Shown piece after piece: positions 57,079-64,000 of a stretch of 64,000 nt of DNA. The translations under genes were made by a program, and so were the position numbers. Position 1 is the first letter of the stretch. Each line of letters begins with the position of its first letter. The notes under the pieces are model-generated. The model did no database searches, was not told where the DNA came from, and saw nothing but the letters and a program-made list of their open reading frames with translations. Source of the stretch: Streptacidiphilus rugosus AM-16 (GTDB lineage Bacteria > Actinomycetota > Actinomycetes > Streptomycetales > Streptomycetaceae); NCBI RefSeq assembly GCF_000744655.1, contig NZ_JQMJ01000004.1, positions 5,828,001-5,892,000 of the forward strand, written 5' to 3'.

Positions 57079-57112
57079 CCCCCGGGCGCGCCTCCCCCGT
57101 CGCGCCCGGGGG
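57079..57112. terminator. Hairpin terminator between the symporter and kinase genes
   Basis: A perfect 12-bp stem (57079-57090 with 57101-57112) and 10-nt loop lie 48 bp after the symporter stop. On the plus strand TCTT follows. The rest of the 266-bp gap 56894-57159 shows no gene. Confidence 0.75.
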
Positions 57113-57159
57113 TCTTGTCGTGCGCACGCGGGCGCGGTCTGCCGGGCGAGGTCCGACGG

Positions 57160-58719
57160 TCACACCGCACCCGCGCCGGTCAGGGAACGGACCTCCAGTT
57201 CGGCATAGGCGTCCGGCTCCGCCCGTTCGCGGGAGGTGACCGTGCCCAGCCAGCCGCAGAGGAAGCCGCACGGCACCGAGACCAGCCCGGGGTTCTGCAA
57301 CGGGAACCAGTCGAAGTGCGCACCGGGGAAGATCGCGGCGGCGGTTCCCGAGACGACGGGCGAGAAGACCACCAGGACCAGCGCCGGAACGAGCCCGCCC
57401 CAGATCGCCCAGGCCGCGCCGCGGGTGGTGAACCGGCGCCAGAACAGGTTGAAGAGCAGGGCGGGCAGGTTGGCCGAGGCCGCGACCGCGAAGGCGATGC
57501 CGACCAGCAGCGCCACGTTCAGCTTCTGCGCGTACAGGCTCAGCACGATCGCGATCGCGCCGATCACCACGGCCGCGATCCTGGCGACGACCACCTCCTG
57601 CCGCTCGGTGGGCGGCTCCTCGTCGGGGTGACGGAAGGCGCGGGCCCACAGGTCGTGGGCGAAGGAGGTGGAGGAGGCCATGGTCAGACCGGCCACCACG
57701 GCAAGGATGGTGGCGAAGGCGACGGCCGAGGTCAGCGCGAAGAGAATCGTTCCGCCCAGCGAGTCGGCCAACTGCGGAACGGCCGTGTTCCCGGCCTCGT
57801 TCGCGGCGCGGAGAGCGGGCGCGCCGATGAGGGCGGCGGCCCCCAGCCCGAGCACGATCGTCATCAGGTAGAAGCAGCCGACGAGTCCGATCGCCCACAT
57901 CGCGGAGCGCCGGGCGGCGCGCGCCGTCGGGACGGTGTAGAAGCGGGCCAGGATGTGCGGCAGCCCGCCGGTGCCCAGGACGAGGGCCAGTCCGAGGCTG
58001 ACGAAGTCCAACTGGTCGGTGAGGGTGTGCCCGAAGCGCAGGCCAGGGACGAGGTAGGCGTTCCCCTGCCCGCTCCCGCTCGCCGCGGCGCGCATCAGCG
58101 AACCGACGTCGCCGTGGAAGCGCAGCAGCACCAGCACGGTCAGCAGGATCGTTCCGCCCATCAGCAGCACGCACTTGACGATCTGGATCCAGGTGGTGGC
58201 CCGCATGCCGCCGACCGTCACGTAGATCACCATCAGCACCCCGACCGCCACGATCGACCAGGCGCGGGCGGCGGGCGAGTGCAGGTGGAGCAGCAGGGAG
58301 ACCAGGGTGCCGGCTCCGACCATCTGCCCCAGCAGGTAGAAGAGCGAGACGACGATGGAGGCGACCCCGGCCGCGGCACGGACCGGGCGGCGGCGCATCC
58401 GCAGCGAGAGCACGTCGGCCATCGTGTAGCGCCCGCAGTTGCGGACGAGTTCGGCCACCAGCATCAGCACGATCAGCCAGGCCACCAGGAAGCCGATGGT
58501 GTAGAGCAGCCCGTCGTAGCCGTAGAGCGCGATCAGCCCGGTGACGCCGAGGAAGGAGGCGGCGGACATGTAGTCGCCGCTGATGGCGAAACCGTTCTGC
58601 AGAGGGCTGAAGCCGCGTCCGCCCGCGTAGAAGTCCTCCGCGGCGTGACCGCGCCGCCCGGCCCAGAAGGTGATGCCGAGCGTCACCAGGACGACGAGCA
58701 CGAAGAGTCCTGCGGCCAT
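57160..58719 (-). CDS. Sodium:solute symporter family protein (ActP-like carboxylate transporter)
   Basis: A 519-residue SSS-family transporter with about 13 membrane segments. The family features are the amphipathic FYAGGRGFSPLQNGFAISGDYMSAASFLG (sodium-site helix), GGMRATTWIQIVKC and AVAFATILAVVAGLTMASSTSFAHDLWAR. The DUF485 gene upstream (64 bp) and the downstream CitA/CitB-like pair are the usual context of acetate/monocarboxylate or C4-carboxylate permeases, so a carboxylate is the likely substrate. ATG at 58719 has a GAGGGGGGA ribosome site 7 bp before. Confidence 0.88.
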   Translation of the reverse strand: MAAGLFVLVVLVTLGITFWAGRRGHAAEDFYAGGRGFSPLQNGFAISGDYMSAASFLGVTGLIALYGYDGLLYTIGFLVAWLIVLMLVAELVRNCGRYTMADVLSLRMRRRPVRAAAGVASIVVSLFYLLGQMVGAGTLVSLLLHLHSPAARAWSIVAVGVLMVIYVTVGGMRATTWIQIVKCVLLMGGTILLTVLVLLRFHGDVGSLMRAAASGSGQGNAYLVPGLRFGHTLTDQLDFVSLGLALVLGTGGLPHILARFYTVPTARAARRSAMWAIGLVGCFYLMTIVLGLGAAALIGAPALRAANEAGNTAVPQLADSLGGTILFALTSAVAFATILAVVAGLTMASSTSFAHDLWARAFRHPDEEPPTERQEVVVARIAAVVIGAIAIVLSLYAQKLNVALLVGIAFAVAASANLPALLFNLFWRRFTTRGAAWAIWGGLVPALVLVVFSPVVSGTAAAIFPGAHFDWFPLQNPGLVSVPCGFLCGWLGTVTSRERAEPDAYAELEVRSLTGAGAV

Positions 58720-58783
58720 GGTCAATCCCCCCTCGGGAAGCGTGCGCTGGACTCCGGCGAGCGCCGCGGCGCGGACGGCGCCA

Positions 58784-59329
58784 TCACCGGAGTCGGTCCT
58801 GGGTCTCCCAGCGCAGGCCGAGCGCGGCACGGTCGCGGTGGTCGCGCGCGTGGCGGGCGTAGAGCCAGGTGAGCAGGAAGGTGCTGGCGAACTGGAGCAG
58901 ACCGAGCAACCAGGCGGTGTTCAAGGGCCCGGCGATCGGACGGGCCATCAACTGCGGCGCGGTGACGGCCAGCACCACGTAGAGCAGGTACCAGAGCAGG
59001 AAGGCGGCGGTGGCAGGGAAGACGAAGCGCCGGTACCGGGTGCGGATCTCCCGGAACTCCGGGCTGTCGTGGACGGCACGGTAGATCCCGGCGGCGTCGA
59101 GTGCCGACTCGGCTTCGGAGTCGGCTTCGGAGTCCGCTCCGGGGTCGGCGCCAGGGGCCGGCTCGTGGTCTGTTTCGGAACCGGACCGATACTCCTGCAC
59201 CCGGTCCTGCTCGGGTTTCCGCGTCTGCTGCCTGGCGCGGGAGGCTGGCGGCGCGGACCACCAGTCGAACGAATCCGCCGGCTCGGTGGATTCCGTCTGC
59301 GCTTGATCGGCTAGTTCTTGAGGACTCAC
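58784..59329 (-). CDS. DUF485 membrane protein
   Basis: A 181-residue protein with a long acidic, Glu/Ser-rich cytoplasmic N-terminus (1-80; DPGADSEADSEAESALD) and two membrane segments (about 103-126 and 138-160), the second part being DUF485. These proteins are encoded with ActP-like symporters and are thought to assist them. GTG at 59329 is chosen; an ATG 33 bp upstream is possible. The gap to the symporter is 64 bp. Confidence 0.83.
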   Translation of the reverse strand: MSPQELADQAQTESTEPADSFDWWSAPPASRARQQTRKPEQDRVQEYRSGSETDHEPAPGADPGADSEADSEAESALDAAGIYRAVHDSPEFREIRTRYRRFVFPATAAFLLWYLLYVVLAVTAPQLMARPIAGPLNTAWLLGLLQFASTFLLTWLYARHARDHRDRAALGLRWETQDRLR

Positions 59330-59380
59330 GCCACAAGAATGGGGAGCGCAGAAGACCAACATGGTCCGGTGTACGGACGT

Positions 59381-60103
59381 TCACTCCATTAGGTGATGGA
59401 GTCCGTGTTTGTACGCGTACCCGACCGCCTGTGCACGATCCCTGACGCCGGTCTTGGCGAAGAGATTGTTGATATGGGTTTTCACCGTGGCCATGCTGAC
59501 GAACAGTCGCTCGGCGATCTCGGCATTCGACAGCCCGGCCGCGATCAGACCCAACACCTCCGCCTCCCGCCCCGTCAGCCCGTCCGGCAGGACAGCGGGC
59601 GGCTGCGGCTGCGCCGCCTTCGGGTCCGCCGTCGGCGCGGCAGGCTGCGGCGGGGTCGGCTCGGGCGTCGCGAGGCGTTCCAGCAGGCGGGCCTGCACCT
59701 GGGGCGAGAGGCCGGCCGCGCCGGAGCGGACGTCCTGGATGGCGCGGGCGATCTCCTCGCTGCCCGCGTCCTTGGTCAGGTAGCCGCGCGCACCTGCCTG
59801 GAGGGCCGGGAACAGGGAGTCGTCGTCCGCGTAGGTGGTGAGGATGATCACGGCCGTCCCGGGATGCTCCGCCCGGATCCGGCGGGTCGCCTCGACCCCG
59901 TCGCAGCGCGGCATCCTGAGGTCCATGAGGACCACCTCCGGGCTGTGCCGCGCGACGAGGGCGACGGCCTCCTCGCCGTCCGCCGCGGCGGCCACGACCT
60001 CGATGCCGGGCAGCAGGCTCAGCAGCATCACGATGCCCTCGCGCACCACCTGCTGGTCGTCCGCGACCACCACCCGAACCGGCTGACTCTCCACCCGAGT
60101 CAT
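59381..60103 (-). CDS. NarL/FixJ-type response regulator
   Basis: A 240-residue regulator: receiver domain (1-125) with phospho-acceptor Asp61 (VVLMDLRMPRCDG), conserved Thr (VIILTTYADDDS) and Lys (YLTKDAGSEEI), a Pro/Ala/Gln-rich linker (about 147-172) and a LuxR HTH (about 177-238; LTGREAEVLGLIAAGLSNAE, SMATVKTHINNL). It is 17 bp downstream of its kinase gene. Phosphorylation should promote DNA binding; targets are unknown, but the DUF1453 gene upstream of the kinase is a candidate. Confidence 0.9.
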   Translation of the reverse strand: MTRVESQPVRVVVADDQQVVREGIVMLLSLLPGIEVVAAAADGEEAVALVARHSPEVVLMDLRMPRCDGVEATRRIRAEHPGTAVIILTTYADDDSLFPALQAGARGYLTKDAGSEEIARAIQDVRSGAAGLSPQVQARLLERLATPEPTPPQPAAPTADPKAAQPQPPAVLPDGLTGREAEVLGLIAAGLSNAEIAERLFVSMATVKTHINNLFAKTGVRDRAQAVGYAYKHGLHHLME

Positions 60104-60120
60104 CGTAATCCGCGAACTGA

Positions 60121-61284
60121 TCAACAGGGGACGCGCAACAGCACCCTGAACCCCTCGGCCGTGGGGCCCGCCTCCAGGGCTCCGCCGAGCAGTTCGGCCC
60201 GCTCGCGCATCCCCAGCAGCCCCAGGCCGCTCCCCGACCCTGCGAGCTCCGCCGCCAACTCCCCCTCGGGCAGCCCGCCCCGGTTCACCACCTCGAGCTC
60301 GACCGTACCGTCGAGGTACGACAACCGGACCGTGCACTGCGCGCCGGGCGCGTGCTTGCGGACGTTGGTCAGCGCCTCCTGGGCCGTGCGCCGCACCGTC
60401 ACCCCGGCCTCGGCCGTCAGCGGACGCGGCGTGCCGACCACCTCGAGTTCGGCCTCCTGAGCGTCGGCGAGCTTCGCCAGGAACTCCCCGACCGGCGTGA
60501 ACTCCCCACGCAGCGCGGAGAGTGCGGCACGCGTCTCGTCGAGGCCGTCCTTGGCCATGCCCCGCGCCGCGACGATCCGCTCCCTGACCGCCTCGCGCTC
60601 GGCGCCCGCGTCGAGCATGAGGCGGGCCGCCTCCAGATGCACCAGTTGGGCGGAGAGGCTGTGGGCCAGCACGTCGTGGATCTCGCGCGCGATCCTGGCC
60701 CGTTCGGCGAGGGCGGCGGACTCCGCCTCGGCGGTGCGCAGCGCACGCTCCTGCACCAGCGCGCGCTGGGTCTGCGCCCGCGACTCCCAGTCGAGCCGGG
60801 TGACGTAGCCGAGGACGCCGAGACCGAGAATGCTCAGCAGGTTCTCCCAGTGCCCGATGCTGGGCGGGCTGACGATCAGGAAGACGACGGCGCCCAGCAG
60901 CGTGGCGGGGGCGGCGACGACGAGCGGCAGCGTCTGGACCGACCGGACCGCGATCAGGCACATCAGCACAAGTCCGATGACCGGCGCGTGGTTCAGGGCG
61001 GCGAGGATCGCCATCACGTAGACCAGGCCGAGCCAGGTGAGGCTGCGCGGCAGGCTCATCCGCGGCGCGGAGCTCATGAAGCCCCAGAAGGCCAGCAGGC
61101 CGACGACGGTGACCAGCAGCGCGACCATGACCTGGGGCATCGTCAGCCCGTGGCCGGCGAAGGTGATCCACACTGCCGCGCCCAGGCCCGCCACCCGGGC
61201 GATCAGGCCCACCCAGCGGCGACCCGCGGCGAGGCCGTCCCTGGAGAGAGCCTCCGGGGACGGCCAGTCGGTCCAGCTTTCCAC
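60121..61284 (-). CDS. Sensor histidine kinase, HisKA_3 type
   Basis: A 387-residue kinase with about five N-terminal membrane segments (about 27-170), a HisKA_3 dimerisation domain (RIAREIHDVLAHSLS, phospho-His203) and an HATPase_c domain (AQEALTNVRKHAPG, GSGLGLLGMRERAELLGG). There is no large extracytoplasmic sensor, so the signal is probably membrane-linked, as for envelope-stress kinases of this class. GTG at 61284 is the assumed start with a weak ribosome site. It is upstream of its response regulator with a 17-bp gap. Confidence 0.9.
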   Translation of the reverse strand: MESWTDWPSPEALSRDGLAAGRRWVGLIARVAGLGAAVWITFAGHGLTMPQVMVALLVTVVGLLAFWGFMSSAPRMSLPRSLTWLGLVYVMAILAALNHAPVIGLVLMCLIAVRSVQTLPLVVAAPATLLGAVVFLIVSPPSIGHWENLLSILGLGVLGYVTRLDWESRAQTQRALVQERALRTAEAESAALAERARIAREIHDVLAHSLSAQLVHLEAARLMLDAGAEREAVRERIVAARGMAKDGLDETRAALSALRGEFTPVGEFLAKLADAQEAELEVVGTPRPLTAEAGVTVRRTAQEALTNVRKHAPGAQCTVRLSYLDGTVELEVVNRGGLPEGELAAELAGSGSGLGLLGMRERAELLGGALEAGPTAEGFRVLLRVPC

Positions 61285-61322
61285 GTGGGGTCGTCCGTCT
61301 CTTTCTGCGCCCGGCGCCCGGC

Positions 61323-61814
61323 TCAGAGTGCGCGGGCAGGGCTACCGTACGCCGGGGCGAACTCGCGGGCCCGCCAGGTCACCACCGCGCCGCGGACCAG
61401 CAGCAGGGCGGCCAGGGCCAGCAGCAGCCCGGACTGACCCTGCGCGATGCCGAACGAGGCCGCGGCGGCGTAGAGGGCGATCCTGACGATCATCATGCCG
61501 ATCCAGGCGAAGAAGCTGGCCCTGGTGCCCTTGGACCAGATCCGGCCGTCCTCGCCCTGCCAGATCCGGGTGGTGAAGCCCCAGACGGCGCCGAGGCCGA
61601 TCTCCAGGACGACGCCGACGATCAGGAAGGCCACGGAGAGTGCCTGGTGCTTCGGGTCGAGCAGGTGCGGATCGCGCAGCGCAAGGAAGGCGAGCACGGC
61701 CGGGACGAGCAGCAGTCGGCGCGTGTTGTTGCTGAGCTGCCGGGCCTGGAACTGGCGGACCAGCACGTAGGCGACCACCGCGATGATCACTACTGCATTG
61801 GCGACGGCGGGCAT
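61323..61814 (-). CDS. DUF1453 family membrane protein
   Basis: A 163-residue integral membrane protein with five predicted segments (about 4-20, 34-46, 55-78, 95-117, 124-144). DUF1453 proteins are often coded beside two-component kinases; function unknown. ATG at 61814 is preceded by AGGAG with 8-bp spacing. It lies 38 bp upstream of the kinase gene and probably belongs to the same transcription unit. Confidence 0.75.
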   Translation of the reverse strand: MPAVANAVVIIAVVAYVLVRQFQARQLSNNTRRLLLVPAVLAFLALRDPHLLDPKHQALSVAFLIVGVVLEIGLGAVWGFTTRIWQGEDGRIWSKGTRASFFAWIGMMIVRIALYAAAASFGIAQGQSGLLLALAALLLVRGAVVTWRAREFAPAYGSPARAL

Positions 61815-61921
61815 CTGAATCACTCCTGCTTCGGCTTCTCCGACCGTCCGCGGGGGCTCCCGCCGACATCTTCGACGGTAGGGACCGGCCGGCTTCCGGG
61901 CCTCGGAGCAGGGATGGAGAA

Positions 61922-61959
61922 GGGGGTGGAGAGGCGGTGCCGCTCGCCTCTCCACCCCC
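61922..61959 (-). terminator. Terminator of parE
   Basis: A perfect 15-bp stem (61922-61936 with 61945-61959) and 8-nt loop lie about 40 bp after the parE stop. Confidence 0.88.
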
Positions 61960-62000
61960 GGGTGGAGCTCGCCCGGGCCGGAGCCCGGCCCCGTCGCCCG

Positions 62001-64000
62001 CTACGCGTCGATGCGCGAGCGGTCGAGCAGCGCGGCGGAGTCCACGATGAACTCCTTGCGCGGCGCGACGTCGTTGCCCATGAGCAGGTCGAAGGTGCGC
62101 TCGGCCGCCTCCAGGTTGCCCAGGTTGATCCGGCGCAGGATGCGGTGGCGCGGGTCCATGGTGGTCTCGGCCAGCTGGTCGGCGTCCATCTCGCCCAGGC
62201 CCTTGTACCGCTGGACCGGCTCCTTCCAGCGCTGGCCCTTGCGCTGGAGTTCGAGCAGCGTGTTGCGCAGCTCGTTGTCCGAGTAGGTGTAGACGTACTT
62301 GTCCTGGCCCTTGCGCGGGTTGGTGAGCTCGATCCGGTGCAGCGGGGGGACGGCCGCGAAGACCCGGCCGGCCTCGACCATGGGTCGCATGTAGCGCTGG
62401 AACAGGGTCAGCAGCAGCGTGCGGATGTGGGAGCCGTCGACGTCGGCGTCCGCCATCATGATCACGCGGCCGTAGCGGGCCTGGTCGATGTCGAAGGTGC
62501 GGCCCGAGCCGGCCCCTATGACCTGGATGATCGCCGCGCACTCGGCGTTCTTCAGCATGTCCGAGACGGACGCCTTCTGGACGTTGAGGATCTTGCCGCG
62601 GATCGGCAGCAGGGCCTGGAACTCGGAGTTGCGCGCGACCTTGGCCGTGCCGAGGGCCGAGTCTCCCTCGACGATGAACAGCTCGCTGCGCTCCACGTCG
62701 TCGCTGCGGCAGTCGGCGAGCTTGGCGGGCAGGGAGGAGGTCTCCAGCGCGGTCTTCCTGCGCTGCGCGTCCTTGTGCTGACGGGCGGCGACGCGGGTGC
62801 GGGCGGCCGAGACGATCTTGTCCATCACGGTGCGGGCCTGCGCCTTGGCGTCCCGCTTGGACGAGGTCAGGAAGTCCTTGAGCTCCTTGGCGACCACGGC
62901 CGCCACGATCCGCTGGGCCGCGGAGGTGCCGAGCACCTCCTTGGTCTGCCCCTCGAACTGCGGCTCGGCCAGCCGGACGGTGACCACGGCGGTGAGCCCT
63001 TCGAGGGCGTCGTCCTTGGTGATGTCGTCCTCGGCGACGCGCAGCAGCTTGGCCCCGCGCAGGGCCTCGTTGACCGTCTTGGCCAGGGACTTCTCGAATC
63101 CGCTGACGTGGGTGCCGCCCTTGGGCGTGGCGATGATGTTGACGAAGGAGCGGACGGTGGTGTCGTAGCCGGTGCCCCAGCGCAGGGCGATGTCCACGCC
63201 GAGGTCGCGGACGACCTCGGTGGGGGTCATGTGGCCGAGCTCGTCCAGGACCGGCACCGTCTCCTTGAAGGTGCCCTGCCCGGTCAGGCGCAGGATGTCG
63301 CAGACCGGCCTGTCCGGGGCCAGGAACTCGCAGAACTCCGTGATGCCGCCGTCGAAGCGGAAGACCTGCTCGTCCACGGGGGCGCCGTCCACCGCCCGGT
63401 CGTCGCGGACGACGATGGTGAGGCCGGGCACCAGGAAGGCGGTCTGGCGGGCGCGGTTGTGCAGGTTCTCCAGGGAGAGCTTGGCGTCCTTGAGGAAGAT
63501 CTGGCGGTCGGCCCAGTAGCGGATCCTGGTGCCGGTCTTGCCGCGCGGCGCCTTCCTCGCCTTGGTCATGCCGTTCGCCGGGGCGAAGTCGGCGTCCGGG
63601 CCGTCCCCCTTGAAGGCGCCCGGCGTTCCGCGGCGGAAGCTCATCGCGTGGACGTGGCCGCTGCGGTCGACCTCGACGTCGAGCCGGGCGGAGAGGGCGT
63701 TGACCACGGAGGCGCCGACGCCGTGGAGGCCACCGGAGGCGGCGTAGGACCCGCCGCCGAACTTGCCGCCGGCGTGCAGCTTGGTCATGACGACCTCGAC
63801 GCCGGAGAGGCCGGTCTTGGGCTCGACGTCGACCGGGATGCCACGGCCGTTGTCCCTGACCTCGACCGAGCCGTCGGCGTGCAGCAGCACGTCGATGTGG
63901 TCGCAGAAGCCTGCGAGGGCCTCGTCGACGGCGTTGTCGATGATCTCCCAGAGGCAGTGCATCAGGCCCCGGCTGTCGGTGGAGCCGATGTACATACCCG
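62001..64000 (-). CDS. parE: DNA topoisomerase IV subunit B, 5' end beyond the window
   Basis: The visible 666 or so codons code for the ATPase subunit that partners ParC. Readable parts are the GHKL ATPase motifs (EIIDNAVDEALAG, VEVRDNGRGIPV, GGLHGVGASVVNALS), the transducer domain and the TOPRIM core (LFIVEGDSALGTAK, then MMADADVDGSHIRTLL). The right-edge codons read PGMYIGS, internal to the family, so the gene continues left-ward of its true start beyond 64000; the ATG at 63995 is not the start. The C-terminus ends normally at 62001. Its terminator is at 61922-61959. Confidence 0.93.
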   Translation of the reverse strand, partial: GMYIGSTDSRGLMHCLWEIIDNAVDEALAGFCDHIDVLLHADGSVEVRDNGRGIPVDVEPKTGLSGVEVVMTKLHAGGKFGGGSYAASGGLHGVGASVVNALSARLDVEVDRSGHVHAMSFRRGTPGAFKGDGPDADFAPANGMTKARKAPRGKTGTRIRYWADRQIFLKDAKLSLENLHNRARQTAFLVPGLTIVVRDDRAVDGAPVDEQVFRFDGGITEFCEFLAPDRPVCDILRLTGQGTFKETVPVLDELGHMTPTEVVRDLGVDIALRWGTGYDTTVRSFVNIIATPKGGTHVSGFEKSLAKTVNEALRGAKLLRVAEDDITKDDALEGLTAVVTVRLAEPQFEGQTKEVLGTSAAQRIVAAVVAKELKDFLTSSKRDAKAQARTVMDKIVSAARTRVAARQHKDAQRRKTALETSSLPAKLADCRSDDVERSELFIVEGDSALGTAKVARNSEFQALLPIRGKILNVQKASVSDMLKNAECAAIIQVIGAGSGRTFDIDQARYGRVIMMADADVDGSHIRTLLLTLFQRYMRPMVEAGRVFAAVPPLHRIELTNPRKGQDKYVYTYSDNELRNTLLELQRKGQRWKEPVQRYKGLGEMDADQLAETTMDPRHRILRRINLGNLEAAERTFDLLMGNDVAPRKEFIVDSAALLDRSRIDA

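Overview
The window is 64 kb of very GC-rich, gene-dense DNA. GTG starts, 4-bp ATGA/GTGA overlaps, a twin-arginine exported enzyme, DasR-type and iron-box-like motifs, and a conserved chromosomal block (HPr, acetyltransferase/acyl-CoA ligase fusion, DUF5998, phosphodiesterase, thymidine kinase, M16 proteases, parC and parE) indicate a Streptomyces-like actinomycete chromosome (Streptomyces, Kitasatospora or Streptacidiphilus type). No tRNA, rRNA, CRISPR array, prophage or insertion sequence was recognised.

Region 1 (1-3121) holds a rhodanese-type sulfurtransferase, a two-domain VOC protein and a hybrid DeoR-HTH/LacI-sensor regulator. Region 2 (about 2.0-23.3 kb) is an accessory carbohydrate-utilisation locus. 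It contains two paralogous hybrid regulators and a LacI repressor; a phosphodiesterase; a five-gene minus-strand operon (lipoprotein sugar-binding protein, two permeases, 2-hydroxyacid dehydrogenase, TIM-barrel isomerase); a GH2 beta-galactosidase; a Tat-exported family 8 polysaccharide lyase; and a plus-strand operon (Gfo/Idh oxidoreductase, DUF993 aldolase-like protein, second TIM-barrel isomerase, GH35 beta-galactosidase). Operator-like sites tie these units into two regulons: GTCAAGAGCGA sites for the transporter and GH2, and GGAAAGCGCTTTCC-like palindromes for the lyase and oxidoreductase operon. The likely substrate is a galactose- and uronate-containing polysaccharide; this locus is the best candidate for an undescribed system.

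Region 3 (23.4-31.3 kb) is conserved core: thymidine kinase, phosphodiesterase, DUF5998, GNAT/acyl-CoA ligase, HPr with a DasR-like site, and an acyl-CoA synthetase. Region 4 (31.3-44.1 kb) is mixed: a YrdB-like membrane protein under two palindromes, a stand-alone ATP-grasp ligase, an alpha/beta hydrolase, a GT39-like membrane glycosyltransferase, a DUF222/HNH nuclease, a beta-propeller protein, RtcB RNA ligase with a possible leader peptide, a frameshifted MFS exporter, a TetR regulator and a second MFS exporter.

Region 5 (44.1-64.0 kb) carries a pair of M16 peptidases, ParC, two divergent NIS siderophore synthetases followed by an iron-box-preceded sucrase/ferredoxin-like protein, a CitA/CitB-type two-component system next to an SSS-family symporter and DUF485 partner, a NarL-type two-component system, a DUF1453 membrane protein and the 3' part of parE, which runs off the right edge.
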